Assembly (NCBI GenBank): GCA_031310005.1
Contig: CM062384.1
Location: 2,542,001 to 2,606,000 of the forward strand
Direction: 5' to 3'
DNA from: Dactylellina haptotyla
Taxonomy: Eukaryota; Ascomycota; Orbiliomycetes; Orbiliales; Orbiliaceae
Length of the DNA stretch: 64,000 nucleotides
Part shown: piece by piece, positions 1-9,790 of the stretch
Layout of the letters: each line of letters begins with the position of its first letter
How positions within the stretch are numbered: position 1 is the first letter of the stretch
Made by a program: the position numbers and the translations under genes
Notes under the pieces: model-generated
What the model saw: only the letters and a program-made list of their open reading frames with translations
What the model was told of the DNA's origin: nothing
Databases searched by the model: none

Positions 1-490
1 ATTGCCGATTTCTTTTCTATCTGGAGGCACAGATCGTCTGGATATGCCACTAAAAAGTCCGCAGATGTGTTGATTGATTCTCGAGGGTGAGGCCGTTTTC
101 ACTCGCCAGGGAACGCACGTTAATATTGTTGATGTAACAAACTTGTAAAATCTTTCAAGCAAAAATTTAGGCTGCAAATTGAGTATGATGTAGAACCTTG
201 GTGATATGCATGCTTTAGAGTCGATGCCACAGTATATCTCAGGGGGCACCCCATGGCCCATCACGCATTTGATTGTATTGATTTCGCGTGGTTCATGAAT
301 CCACTCATTATTAGGCCTAAAGTTCGCGCAGGTGGTTTCAAATTGCTCAACTACGACAATGTAAAAAAATACCTTCTTTTAGCCCGTACTGTACAAAGCA
401 TGATATACGTATACCTAGTAATATTATTTGAACAAGTAGGTATAAGATCTCTCAATGTTCAACTCCTTGGTGAATATATAATCTTAGAAT
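1..490. other. intergenic, no gene seen
   Basis: No coding frame here shows a domain, signal peptide or acceptable splice structure. A 100-codon plus-strand frame overlaps the 3' end of the next gene and looks like chance. Confidence 0.5.
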
Positions 491-1411
491 CTAGGCTACT
501 GGCGGTACTGATGATGCTAAAGCAGGCAGTGTTGTTCCATCTGGCATCGCTTTGAAGCCAAAAAGTTGATCGCGGTCTATTTCGATCCAGGTGAACCAGA
601 ATGGAACTGGATCTCCTGGGCTATACTCATACTCTTGGCTGGGCCATTCTTCTCCTTCATCTATCCTATATTTGCAATCTTTATCGCGGTAAAGCAATGC
701 TGCTTCTCCTAAGACAAAGGTTGCCCCCAATGTGAGGGTTACCTTGTCACGTTTGTCGGGGTCAACCCAAACCATATTGTGCTGCTGGCAAGTGAGACCT
801 CCTTCCAGCTGCCCATCTTTATGACCCAATTCCGCCATATGCGCCTCTAATTTCCCCCTAGGACCTGTAAACTCGGGTTCCATATCCCATAGACTAAGCT
901 TAGATGTGGCACGATTGAACTCTACGGCGATGGTGTTGCTGGTCTGGCCTGCGTTTGCTTCACTGGCAGTATACTCAGCCATGGCGGCTTCGGTTTGGTT
1001 GGTACCCGAGTTACTCGTCAGATTCGCAGATGCAGAAGTATCGTCTGGTCCGAGATTGACTCTGATGATGGGATTGTCGGGTATACTGCTGTCTGCACCC
1101 GGATCGGGAGTCTCAATCGTAGTAATTGTTTCATCCACTGTATTGTCTACGCCGGAGTTTCCGTCTCCATTTTGCTGGTCTCCATTTTGCCCACCATCTT
1201 GCCCGCCTCCAGCTTGGTCTCCGGCCTGGTCTCCGGAAGACTGATCTTGGGAACCTGGATCCGTCTGATCGGGAACGTTTGTTGTGATCTCGGCACCAGG
1301 AAAATTTTGGTTTACTTCGTCTTGAGCTCGAGGAATTGCGAGAGCGATACCAAGTACTGGAGAAGCAGAGAGAAATGCTAGTGCACTCGTGGTGAAAATG
1401 GAAACTCTCAT
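491..1411 (-). CDS. secreted protein with Gln/Gly/Asp-rich region, unknown function
   Basis: An uninterrupted 306-codon frame. I start at the internal ATG (MRVSIFTT...), because from there the protein opens with a clean signal peptide (hydrophobic core then Ala-x-Ala near residue 24), whereas the longer frame places that segment internally. After the signal comes an acidic, Gln/Gly/Asn/Asp-rich low-complexity stretch (about residues 40-95), then a Ser/Thr-rich part with N-glycosylation sequons, then a more ordered C-terminal region of about 130 residues with two cysteines (LTCQQ, KDCKY) that could form one disulfide. I recognise no family. It is divergent from the small secreted-protein gene at 3194, separated by about 1.8 kb. 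Secretion is inferred from sequence; a cell-wall or effector-like role is possible but unsupported. Confidence 0.7.
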   Translation of the reverse strand: MRVSIFTTSALAFLSASPVLGIALAIPRAQDEVNQNFPGAEITTNVPDQTDPGSQDQSSGDQAGDQAGGGQDGGQNGDQQNGDGNSGVDNTVDETITTIETPDPGADSSIPDNPIIRVNLGPDDTSASANLTSNSGTNQTEAAMAEYTASEANAGQTSNTIAVEFNRATSKLSLWDMEPEFTGPRGKLEAHMAELGHKDGQLEGGLTCQQHNMVWVDPDKRDKVTLTLGATFVLGEAALLYRDKDCKYRIDEGEEWPSQEYEYSPGDPVPFWFTWIEIDRDQLFGFKAMPDGTTLPALASSVPPVA

Positions 1412-3193
1412 TTTAATGTTGATAGCTAAAGTTGTCGATATATCAACTTCGTTTTGGCTTATGTTAGCTCTGAACAGAATCAAAAATATGGGTCGAGATG
1501 AGACGTTATCAAAAATTTATAATGCGCTCCTCAGGGAGAAGCTTGGATTCAATAAGAGTATTGCAGTAACAGCTGCGTAGAACTTAGACTTCTTACCCCT
1601 GAATTGAATTTAAATTCAGGTGAATTCCTGGCGATGTAATGATTTATAAGTAGCAGGGCGAGAACGTGGAACCCGCGCTCCCCATGTGCCTGAGTTGATG
1701 TCCCTCAATTGTGAGCTTTGCTACATCGTGCTCACAGTGCTCGAGTTTGATAGAGGACAGTTACGGCTAAAAACACGTTAGATACCTCACCTCGCATATT
1801 TCGCGCGCGGTTTAATTTCTTTAGTAATATTTGCGCACTAAATATCACGGAAGACTACCATGGAGCCATAGGGCTGGTTACATAGGCGCACACGTGGAGT
1901 CGAAGCGCCCCATATAGGAGTAACGTGGGCAGGTTGATTTTCAACGACATGATACCGTGACATTCCTAAGTATTAGCTTATTTTGCGACAGAATATAATG
2001 ATCACATACTACGGATAACTGCAAAATGGTATAGTTTATTTTTATGAGATTGAGGATTTCTTGTGGAATTGGATGGTGCCCTATTCTCGGAAACCAATTT
2101 CAGGGTGATATATAACACAAAGATTTAGGTAAAAATGCCTAAGAAGATCTAGATCTATATCGTTCAATCTCGCATTCTTGTGCTCGGAGTTCTGAGATAG
2201 TCTGTATTTTGTTTGTATATATGGAGTAACTATGTTTTGATTGGAAGGAATCGAGTTTGTAAAAATATTCGGAAGATAAATGTAGCGAATGGGTAGGTTC
2301 CGAAAGCGAGGCGTGAACAGTCTGTTTTGTTTAATTTCAGGGGTCTTAAGCTTTTCCAAGGCCATATCGTTTCATGTCCAGCATCAATTGTTTGCTATCA
2401 CCTAGAACTCGGAGCTTGAGATCGCGACCTCCACATTGGCGGCAGGTGTAGAATATTAGGAGCGCAAGAATTGGACGGGTCCTCCCGTCGTTATTTTTCA
2501 GTGTGCATCTAGTCATAAGAATTGTATCGTTAGCGAAAGTAAATAGCCTAATGAAAAAGATCAAAGCAAATATTCTTTACGAACTGTTGGAATTTGATGG
2601 TTACACTAGGCCGTATCCTGTGTTGCCGATGTGGTATCCTCGGCTTCGAGTTGTTGTTTTTCTGAGGTTGCAAAATCATGTTCGTTAAGAAGTGGGAGTT
2701 GGCGATCAAAAATCGATATCGTCTACGGGAAACCGATGTAGACGACCCGATACCTTAGGGCTTACTTATATGCCTCTGACGCCATGCATCTACAGAAAAA
2801 CCCAAGTGTGAGTTTTTCGATTTTGCGTTTTGATAAACTAAATTTTCAAAAGCATGTGGTGATTTTTGCGCGATCCGAAATGATTGTTTATCTATCTTTG
2901 TTGATGTTTTTGGAGCAATTTCTCTCAAATAGCGTTAAGCGAATACTGTAATTGATTGATTTGTAGGAATCCACGTATTGAGTGCTATGCGATTCGATTA
3001 CAGTTGGAGCGAATGAGAGAAATTGATACATATTTTCTTCTTGAGCAAGGCAAACTCAGACCCGTGGGTGCCACGAGCGACAGCCCTAAATTTGTAGTAT
3101 CAGTGAAGAAATCACGCCCACCATTTCCTATTTTACCAAAAATCACCACCAACTCTGGAATTTATTGCATATTCTCCCGTCAGCCTTTCCAAA
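1412..3193. other. intergenic between two divergent secreted-protein genes
   Basis: AT-rich spacer. Short frames of 60-95 codons occur on both strands but have no signal peptide, domain or splice structure. It presumably holds both promoters. Confidence 0.5.
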
Positions 3194-3676
3194 ATGTTAA
3201 CGCGAGTGATAATTTTACTTCCGTTCATAACCTTTGCAGCGTCACAGCTTTTGGGGGATGAAATGCCCCGTTGGATTGACAACCACACATTCGTCGCCGA
3301 CTTTGAGCTCAGTCCCAAAGACCATGGCATTGTCACCACTGCGGATCAAAAACTTGTTCTCGATACCAATTTAAAAGGGAAATGCATGTCATTTTGGGCA
3401 GCATATTATCCTTTCGCGTCATCACAACCAGAAACTGTCTACCGACCGCCAGAGCCCGTACCAGGATGGAACGTACAACTCTATCAAGACGTCCTTTGTC
3501 GTAAAAGTATAGATCAAGATGGCTGGCCGTGGAACCCAGATGCTGCCCCAACTTACGACCCTGCCTACCCGGAAGATGAACTGGCATGGTACTTATTGAC
3601 AGAAGAATCAGAGGCCGAGAGAAAGCAGAGTGAAGCTCTGGAAGGAAATGATTCGCCAGATGGTTTTGGTATTTAG
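3194..3676 (+). CDS. small secreted protein, unknown function
   Basis: Single-exon frame of 160 codons starting with ATG. Residues 1-18 form a typical signal peptide (hydrophobic run ending Ala-Ser-Gln). The mature part of about 142 residues is rich in Trp, Pro and acidic residues and has two cysteines (GKCMS and VLCRK), enough for one disulfide. The C-terminus is acidic and polar. No domain is recognised. Size, secretion signal and a gene-poor neighbourhood next to an NLR relic fit the loose profile of a small secreted effector-like protein, but sequence alone gives no function. Its two-cysteine layout loosely recalls the neighbour at 491, with no residue-level similarity that I can see. Confidence 0.65.
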   Translation: MLTRVIILLPFITFAASQLLGDEMPRWIDNHTFVADFELSPKDHGIVTTADQKLVLDTNLKGKCMSFWAAYYPFASSQPETVYRPPEPVPGWNVQLYQDVLCRKSIDQDGWPWNPDAAPTYDPAYPEDELAWYLLTEESEAERKQSEALEGNDSPDGFGI

Positions 3677-6385
3677 CCCTTTTTGGATTATTATGCATTT
3701 TTTAGCTATTTTCAGAGTGGAAATTGGAATGTAGCTAATATATCTCGATATAGAACGTGACGATGAATCTAGCAGAGCGGATGAAGGTTCCTAACTAGCC
3801 GAAACTTGGGAACGGGAGTGGTAGATTTGGACTAGACTTCGGGTGAGTCCAAGGCTGCGACTAGCTGGGGATGCAAGATGAGTTTCAGCTAATTTTCTGC
3901 AAGAATACGGAGTTGGTGATTTCTTACACCCGCTTTTGGATCCATATTGTCTTAAATATTGAAGTTTAAAATAGGATTATACATTCAAGCCTCTGGTGGG
4001 GTGGACTAGGTCGAATATTCTAGAGATCGACCAGCAATATTATATATATAATATCCAACTGGCAACTTATTCTTAGTGTGAATATTTCGAATGAAACCCA
4101 CCCTTTTACTTAGATAGATTAATCTTGCCTGGGAGCGCGATCGGTACAATACCCTATCTTCGGATATGTTATTGATAGGCACAAGACCCCGCGAGACCAT
4201 ACAAGACCAACATCCAATAGCATTCGAACAGTCTCCAACAGAAGAGTTGTGTTGTTTTTTGGTGCTTCCAAACCATACCCAAATTCAAAAAACATAGTGA
4301 GCAGATTTGCTCACACTCGAGGCATATATCGCTTTCCGTGGCACATTGGGCTTGTAAATGCTGAGATCAAATAGCTCTTACTCCCTGAAAGCCGTGCACA
4401 CTGTTATAACAGCTACAGGGTATTTCGCCAAATATTGTCACTCGCGGTCCGGAGACATTGACCGCTGAATGAACTTGCACGAAAGCGACTGCCGTCATGA
4501 AGTCGTACAAGCTTATTTTAGCGATCTAGATTCCCCTGAAAGTTCGAGACCTGGACCCTGATAAAGTTATGCTAGAGTTTCAAAACATTTTCGTTTTCGT
4601 CATGGCTCGGGCCGCGGGCGTATTCTCGCTGATATCATGCGCCAGCCTTATCAATCGATGCGCCGGCTTCATACCACCACCGCAATATTTTGCTGTGGGA
4701 ACCCCAGCTGCAATGGAATTGTCTAGAACTACGAGCAATTTCGAAAAGTACTCAAGTGGAGGTTTACAGCGGTTTTGAAGCCCGAACTTAATTGTTGCAA
4801 ATTCGGCGAATATCCCGGCAGCCGACCTCGTCCTACAGCAACCCACACCTATACCACCTTCAACATACTTTACAATCTACCCTCTCTTCACATCCACGAA
4901 ATGATTGGGATGCATTCAATATCTCAACGACTGATTATGTAATTTGCTATAACCTGAACCCCGCGTTCCGCGCTCGGAACTCCTACTTCCGAGCAAAATT
5001 GTCCACATTTGGGAACCGGGATGCTCAACCAACCAGGTATTTAAAGATATGTTGTTCTCTTTTCCTGATAGAAAAAAGCCACCGGATATTAGCATTAAGA
5101 TATACCGGACCGCGCCGCTAGTCACCCAGGGCCGGCGGTCTGCGGTTAAATTTACAGGGAGCGCTGGCCCCTGGGGATTGTATTATGAGTCTATAGACTC
5201 CCGAGAGACTAAATTAATGAGTATAAAGTAATGGAGAAAGATTCGGGAAGATGATAGACTCAAATGGCTAAGACCAAGATAGTAGACGCTATTTTATTAT
5301 AGGCTTCGAGAAATAGATTCTTTCCAGGTTTTGCCCCCACAAGGGCGGCAAGCTATACCAGTAGCTATTAGATATCCTCAGAAAACAGATTTCCAGAGGA
5401 ACCGTTTGATAGAACTTGGTCGTCAACAGAATCAACTCTTACGCCAAGCTGGCGACCTGGGACTTGAAGTTGAGTACCTGTGGGCTTGTTTGTCTCACCA
5501 GTCAGGTGCTGTCTGGGTTTGTATGCAACACCGATTTGGGGTAGCTGATCAATTTCTAGCCGAGCCCGCAAGATAGAACAAGAAAATTACTGTCCAACCT
5601 TGGATTGAACCTACCGCAGCCACGGATTCTCATTTTGCCTTCTTCTTATACTAGCCCGGATCTAGTGTTTACTGAGCGACGCACCTAAGACTAGTACACC
5701 TTCTAGGTATATGGCCTTGCTATAGTTACGAGACTGACGTTGCCAAACAAGTTTGGTGTCCGCAGGACACCATATAAAGATCTACGACCTTCGCTAAATC
5801 AAAGAAGGTATAAACAGTTACTAATGCCGATTCTTAGACCTACTAAGAAAACGATCGAATGGTTAGTAGAATTTATTTTTTGTATATTGAAAATTGTTAT
5901 AAAATAAAATTATTAATTCTTTTATTACTACTATTGTTATTGTTATTGTTATTGTCTCTTATTTACTCAATTATTTTTCCCCGCCGGATGGTAATAAAGG
6001 GTTTTGTACTATTAGCTAGAGACAATACAAATACATTACATTACAACAAGAGCAGCAGCTCAGCCGAGACAAAGTTCCCTTTGACAGAATTGTCTCGTAT
6101 TATCGTACCCTGCTTTTGTGTTGGACTGGGAACGAGACCAATCGCACCTAATTACAGAGCTAAGGACCTGATTTCCCTCCACATATGCACATCCATCAAC
6201 CGCGTCTTATATTTCCTTTGGCATCTCCTGACCAAGTCGTTCTTTTCTTTCCATCAGCAAAGTCTTCATTGTGATCTTGCATATGGAAGGTCGAATAGTG
6301 AACCGAAGCTTTTGTCTCTAACCTCTATAGCTCTACATCCACACCTCGATCTAGCAAGAAGTTTACCAATGTATCGTGGCCCTTG
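3677..6385. other. gene-poor interval
   Basis: About 2.7 kb without a supportable gene. It contains a TTA/TTG-rich microsatellite at about 5918-5957, which creates a fake poly-leucine frame, and overlapping short frames on both strands at 5331-5576 that match nothing I recognise. Confidence 0.5.
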
Positions 6386-8270
6386 CTAGCGCCATGAGAA
6401 CACGGTTTGGCCATCTTGGTGTTTGGCTTTCAATCTCGCACCGCTGTTGAGGAGACATTTAACTCTACTCACATGCCCTTCTCTAGCAACTAGCATAAGC
6501 GGGGGTATCGTGATATTTATCGCATACCTCCAAATTGCGCCTAACTCCAATAAAGTCTTGACCACTTCCAGGTATCCCTGATATGCCGTCCAAGGAAGTG
6601 CTGCTTCAGCATATACATCTTTGGCCTCGATATTCGCGCGACTGTCAGCTCGAGTCATTACTACCGCAGCGTAACCGTTATAGGCAGCTGTAAAGAGTGT
6701 AGTTAGATGAATTAAGTATTTGGATTCAATATTCGCACCGTTATCTACTAGTAGCTTTACGATCTTTCATATCCTCTCTCTCCAGTCCATATGAGCAAGG
6801 TCTCCCCGTTGACATCCACAGGGTCCAGATCAACCCCACCGTCAATCAGGAGCTTTGCTGCTACTTTGTGCCTCCGGCCTACCGCAGTCCATAGGGGACA
6901 TATGTCAGTGTCTTTCCAATTTTAGCGCCCATATCTGCACCTTTATATATCAACAATCTCATAGCTGCTTCATTACCCATCACGGAAGCGATCCATATTG
7001 AGGTTCTTCCCTCTTCATGTTCAGCTTTTACACGCGCCCCCATATCAACCAGGAAGGCTGATAACGCTGTGCAGCCATAAAACCGCCGCAGAGAAGAGAG
7101 GCGTTCCACCTGATAGGTCCTTATCATTTATATTGGCGCCGTTGTTTGGTAGTATTCGTACCATTTCTTCGTCTTTTTTTTCTATGGACATAAAAATTAA
7201 AACTTTATTTGTATTTACCCTTAGTTTCCAAATATACGCCCTCCTTTATCACTAGTTTTGATACTCCGTAATGTTGCTTCTCTGCCGCTAACCAGCGTAG
7301 GTGTTTTCCATAGTTGTCTCTAGTTTAGCTCAATTGTCCAATATGAGTTTTGCCACACCTTCATGGCCCTGATCCGTTGCTATTGAGAGTAGCATTCGAG
7401 CAACTTTGTCCTTCACCTCCAAGCCCAGGCTAGGCTGTTTATTCGAAAGGTTCTTCGCCTCCGCTTCAAGTCCCCGTCGTACTAACTCAAGAAGAGAGTT
7501 GGAGACTTGTTGAACTTTCTGGTCGGTTTGACTTCGTGGGACCTCCTGAAGATCAGCTAATGCTTTGGATAGCCCCACAAGCTCCCCGTGTCCTTTTTTA
7601 GATGCCACCACTAAAGGGGTTTCATTAAGTTGATTCTTGATATCCAAGTCTACGCCCCTATTTATTAGCACTTCTAGATTTCGCGGTTTCCTTTTTCTGC
7701 CGCCTCTAGGAGTACTCGAGTTGGGCATTTCCTGATTTGTCTCAGGCTTGTAAAATGGCGCCGTGATCAACCAAGAGCTTTGGTCTTGTGATTTTGTCGT
7801 TCCTGATAGCTGTAAAGAAGTGCAGTGAAATCCCAGTAGGTGTCTCTGGCTTCTATATCGGTGCCACCACCTAGCACTAATTTGAAAATGTCTTCTGGAC
7901 TTTCCTCTACAACCTTTATAAGGAAGGTTTGATTCACCCTCCTAGCTCCTAGATCCGCGCTTCCGTCAATGAGGATTTGATTTATACCCTCGAGCGGCGC
8001 TTAGTTTGACCTGGAGTAAAGGGGTTATATTCACGGAGTCAGGATTGACAGTATTCCAAATTGCGGTTTGGTCGTATTCATGTTCAAGTCCGCGCCGGCA
8101 TTCACTAGCAAGCGCACGATCTCTTGGTACCCCATGTGGGCTGCATACGAAAGTATGATTCGCTTTCCATAGGAAATTCTCGTACTGCTTATATATGCGT
8201 CCTTGTCGATTAACAGCTTGACGATATTCGCCAAATTTTGACTAACACATGGGTTACTTGTGAAATCACA
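6386..8270 (-). pseudogene. ankyrin-repeat relic, probable C-terminal half of NLR-like gene
   Basis: On the minus strand, consecutive segments in all three frames read as ankyrin repeats. Examples are EIVRLLVNAGADLN near 8100, ILIDGSADLGAR near 7960, LEVLINRGVDLDIKNQ near 7650, AAMRLLIYKGADMGAK near 6930, KLLIDGGVDLDPVD near 6830, KLLVDNGANIESK near 6740, and LEVVKTLLELGAIW near 6560. At least eight repeat-like units can be followed, separated by frame changes and stops, so no single protein can be made. The order and strand continue the NACHT relic upstream. The simplest reading is one decayed NACHT-ankyrin gene; a second, independent ankyrin gene is the alternative. Confidence 0.75.
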
Positions 8271-8336
8271 TATATGGAGTAGCCAGAGAACAAAAAGTGA
8301 TTTGTCTTCGTATTATTATTATTATCTTCTTTTTCC

Positions 8337-8337
<1 letters not shown>

Positions 8338-8367
<30 letters not shown>

Positions 8368-8373
8368 CTTCTT
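8338..8373. repeat. (CTT)12 microsatellite
   Basis: Twelve perfect CTT units followed shortly by a run of about 13 A residues. It lies just downstream of the coiled-coil gene on the minus strand. Confidence 0.9.
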
Positions 8374-8474
8374 TTAGTTAAAAAAAAAAAAAATGGGGCC
8401 CACCCCTCCCCATTTATGTAAAGGGCCCATCCACCGGCAGTCCCTATACGCCTGGTATATGTGTCTATTTATCT

Positions 8475-8948
8475 CTAGTCTTGCTTGTCTTTTTTGTGTA
8501 GATCACCGATATGCTTATGAAGAAGGGCGAGGTTGTCGATACTGTTGAAACGATTGTCAACACTATTAAAGCGACTTTCCATACTATTGAAGCGATTTTC
8601 CACAGCATTGAAACGATCAGTCAATCGAGTATTCAACCTAGTCTCTAAGCTCTCGATATCCTTGTTGACCTTCCCGATATCATTGTGGATCTTCTCGATA
8701 TCCCTGTGGATCAAGTGGACGCCGAACTAGTGAGATAGGCGGAAGATAAGTGACAGAACTTGTTTCCATTCAAATAACTATTACTTACCGCTGACATACT
8801 GCCAAAGGCCCCCAAATATCCGAGAATCGTGAGTGCAGTTTGATGATTAGCAATTAACTAGTGAGAAGGTTGTTAATTGGTGAAATAGGGTCTACATTCG
8901 CCAGAGCTTACATACCGACGTGGTGGTTTCTGATGCCTTTTCGACCAT
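8475..8948 (-). CDS. small coiled-coil protein with heptad repeats, three exons
   Basis: Three minus-strand exons join in phase: 8948-8916, 8857-8789 and 8726-8475. Introns of 58 nt (GTATGT...CTAG) and 62 nt (GTAAGT...CTAG) separate them, giving 117 residues. Residues 8-40 include a hydrophobic Gly/Ala-rich stretch (LTILGYLGAFGSMSA) that could be a membrane or packing helix. From about residue 42 the protein is a long helix with Ile/Leu spacing (IEKIHNDIGKV...), ending in four near-identical heptads of the form RFNSVEN, which are encoded by a 21-bp minisatellite at about 8536-8625. I do not recognise a named family. The gene is on the same strand as the flanking NLR relic and between its fragments, yet it keeps an intact frame and clean splice sites. 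Start choice is uncertain, as the frame is open a little further upstream. Confidence 0.55.
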
Positions 8949-9300
8949 CCGGCGAATTGCCGTCCCGTGTAAGAAGCGATACTTACCCGACCGTTAGGAA
9001 CATCATACAACAGTAAAAAGTTTGAAGCGATCGATACTTACGTGCATTTTTTTTGCAATTTTTGTATTATAATTAGTTCGATTTCGTATGGTGGAGGGGG
9101 GTCGTTAGAGGATCGTTGCAATGTTCAGTTTGTGATGAAGAAATCTAGAAAGGTCGCACATTCAAAGGTGGAATTTAGTTCTTTCCCAGACATGCCAGCA
9201 ACGTTGCAACATCTCAGACTAAACTCTAAAACCAGCCAACAACACAAACTCAGTTAAGATAGTTAAACCACGGTAAAATATATAACCTAAAAACTATTTT

Positions 9301-9490
9301 TTATATTTTTCTCTCTAGGTCCGCACCGCTACTCGCAAGCATCCCCATGATTGCTTCATTTTCAGCTTCAACCGCCCAAATTATGGGTGCTGTGGATACT
9401 TTCAGGATGTCTAGATCTGCTGGGTTGTCCAAGTCTTCCAAGAGGTACGCCACCAGTCTTGACACCAAAGTAAGCGACAAGGACAAGGTG
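9301..9490 (-). pseudogene. ankyrin-like fragment of the NLR relic
   Basis: A 61-codon frame reads VAYLLEDLDNPADLDI...APIIWAVEAENEAIMGML, then ASSGADLE. This matches the first ankyrin units that follow the helical linker in fungal NACHT-ankyrin proteins. Frames immediately upstream (9490-9790) carry weak remnants of that linker. It lies between the NACHT relic and the ankyrin relic, on the same strand. Confidence 0.55.
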
Positions 9491-9790
9491 CAAGGCGCTT
9501 AAGCTACCGATTGGGAATAAATTTCATCTTCTACCGATAACTCAAGCCCGTGAGAGCCACGCACAAAATACAACTGTGATTTCGATTTTTATAAATTTCA
9601 CAGTAAGCCTGCCATATGTTTCCGAGGATTTCTGAGCGTGGTGGCCCTAATAATTTGCAATGTAATCAGAGAAGGGGTTTCAAGATTTGTGAATGTTGAC
9701 TGACCAGCGAGACCAACTTGATTTAAGCCATTCGTTATCTCCATCTGGTGGCTGTTGAAAATCATTAGAACGTAAATTTGATACATCTTT

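Noticed and set aside
5859-6389. 176-codon plus-strand frame with a poly-leucine stretch
   Set aside because: The leucine run is made by a TTA/TTG microsatellite; the rest is antisense to the ankyrin relic.
8338-8373. Possible short-repeat array of CRISPR type
   Set aside because: It is a simple trinucleotide microsatellite without spacers; the genome is eukaryotic.
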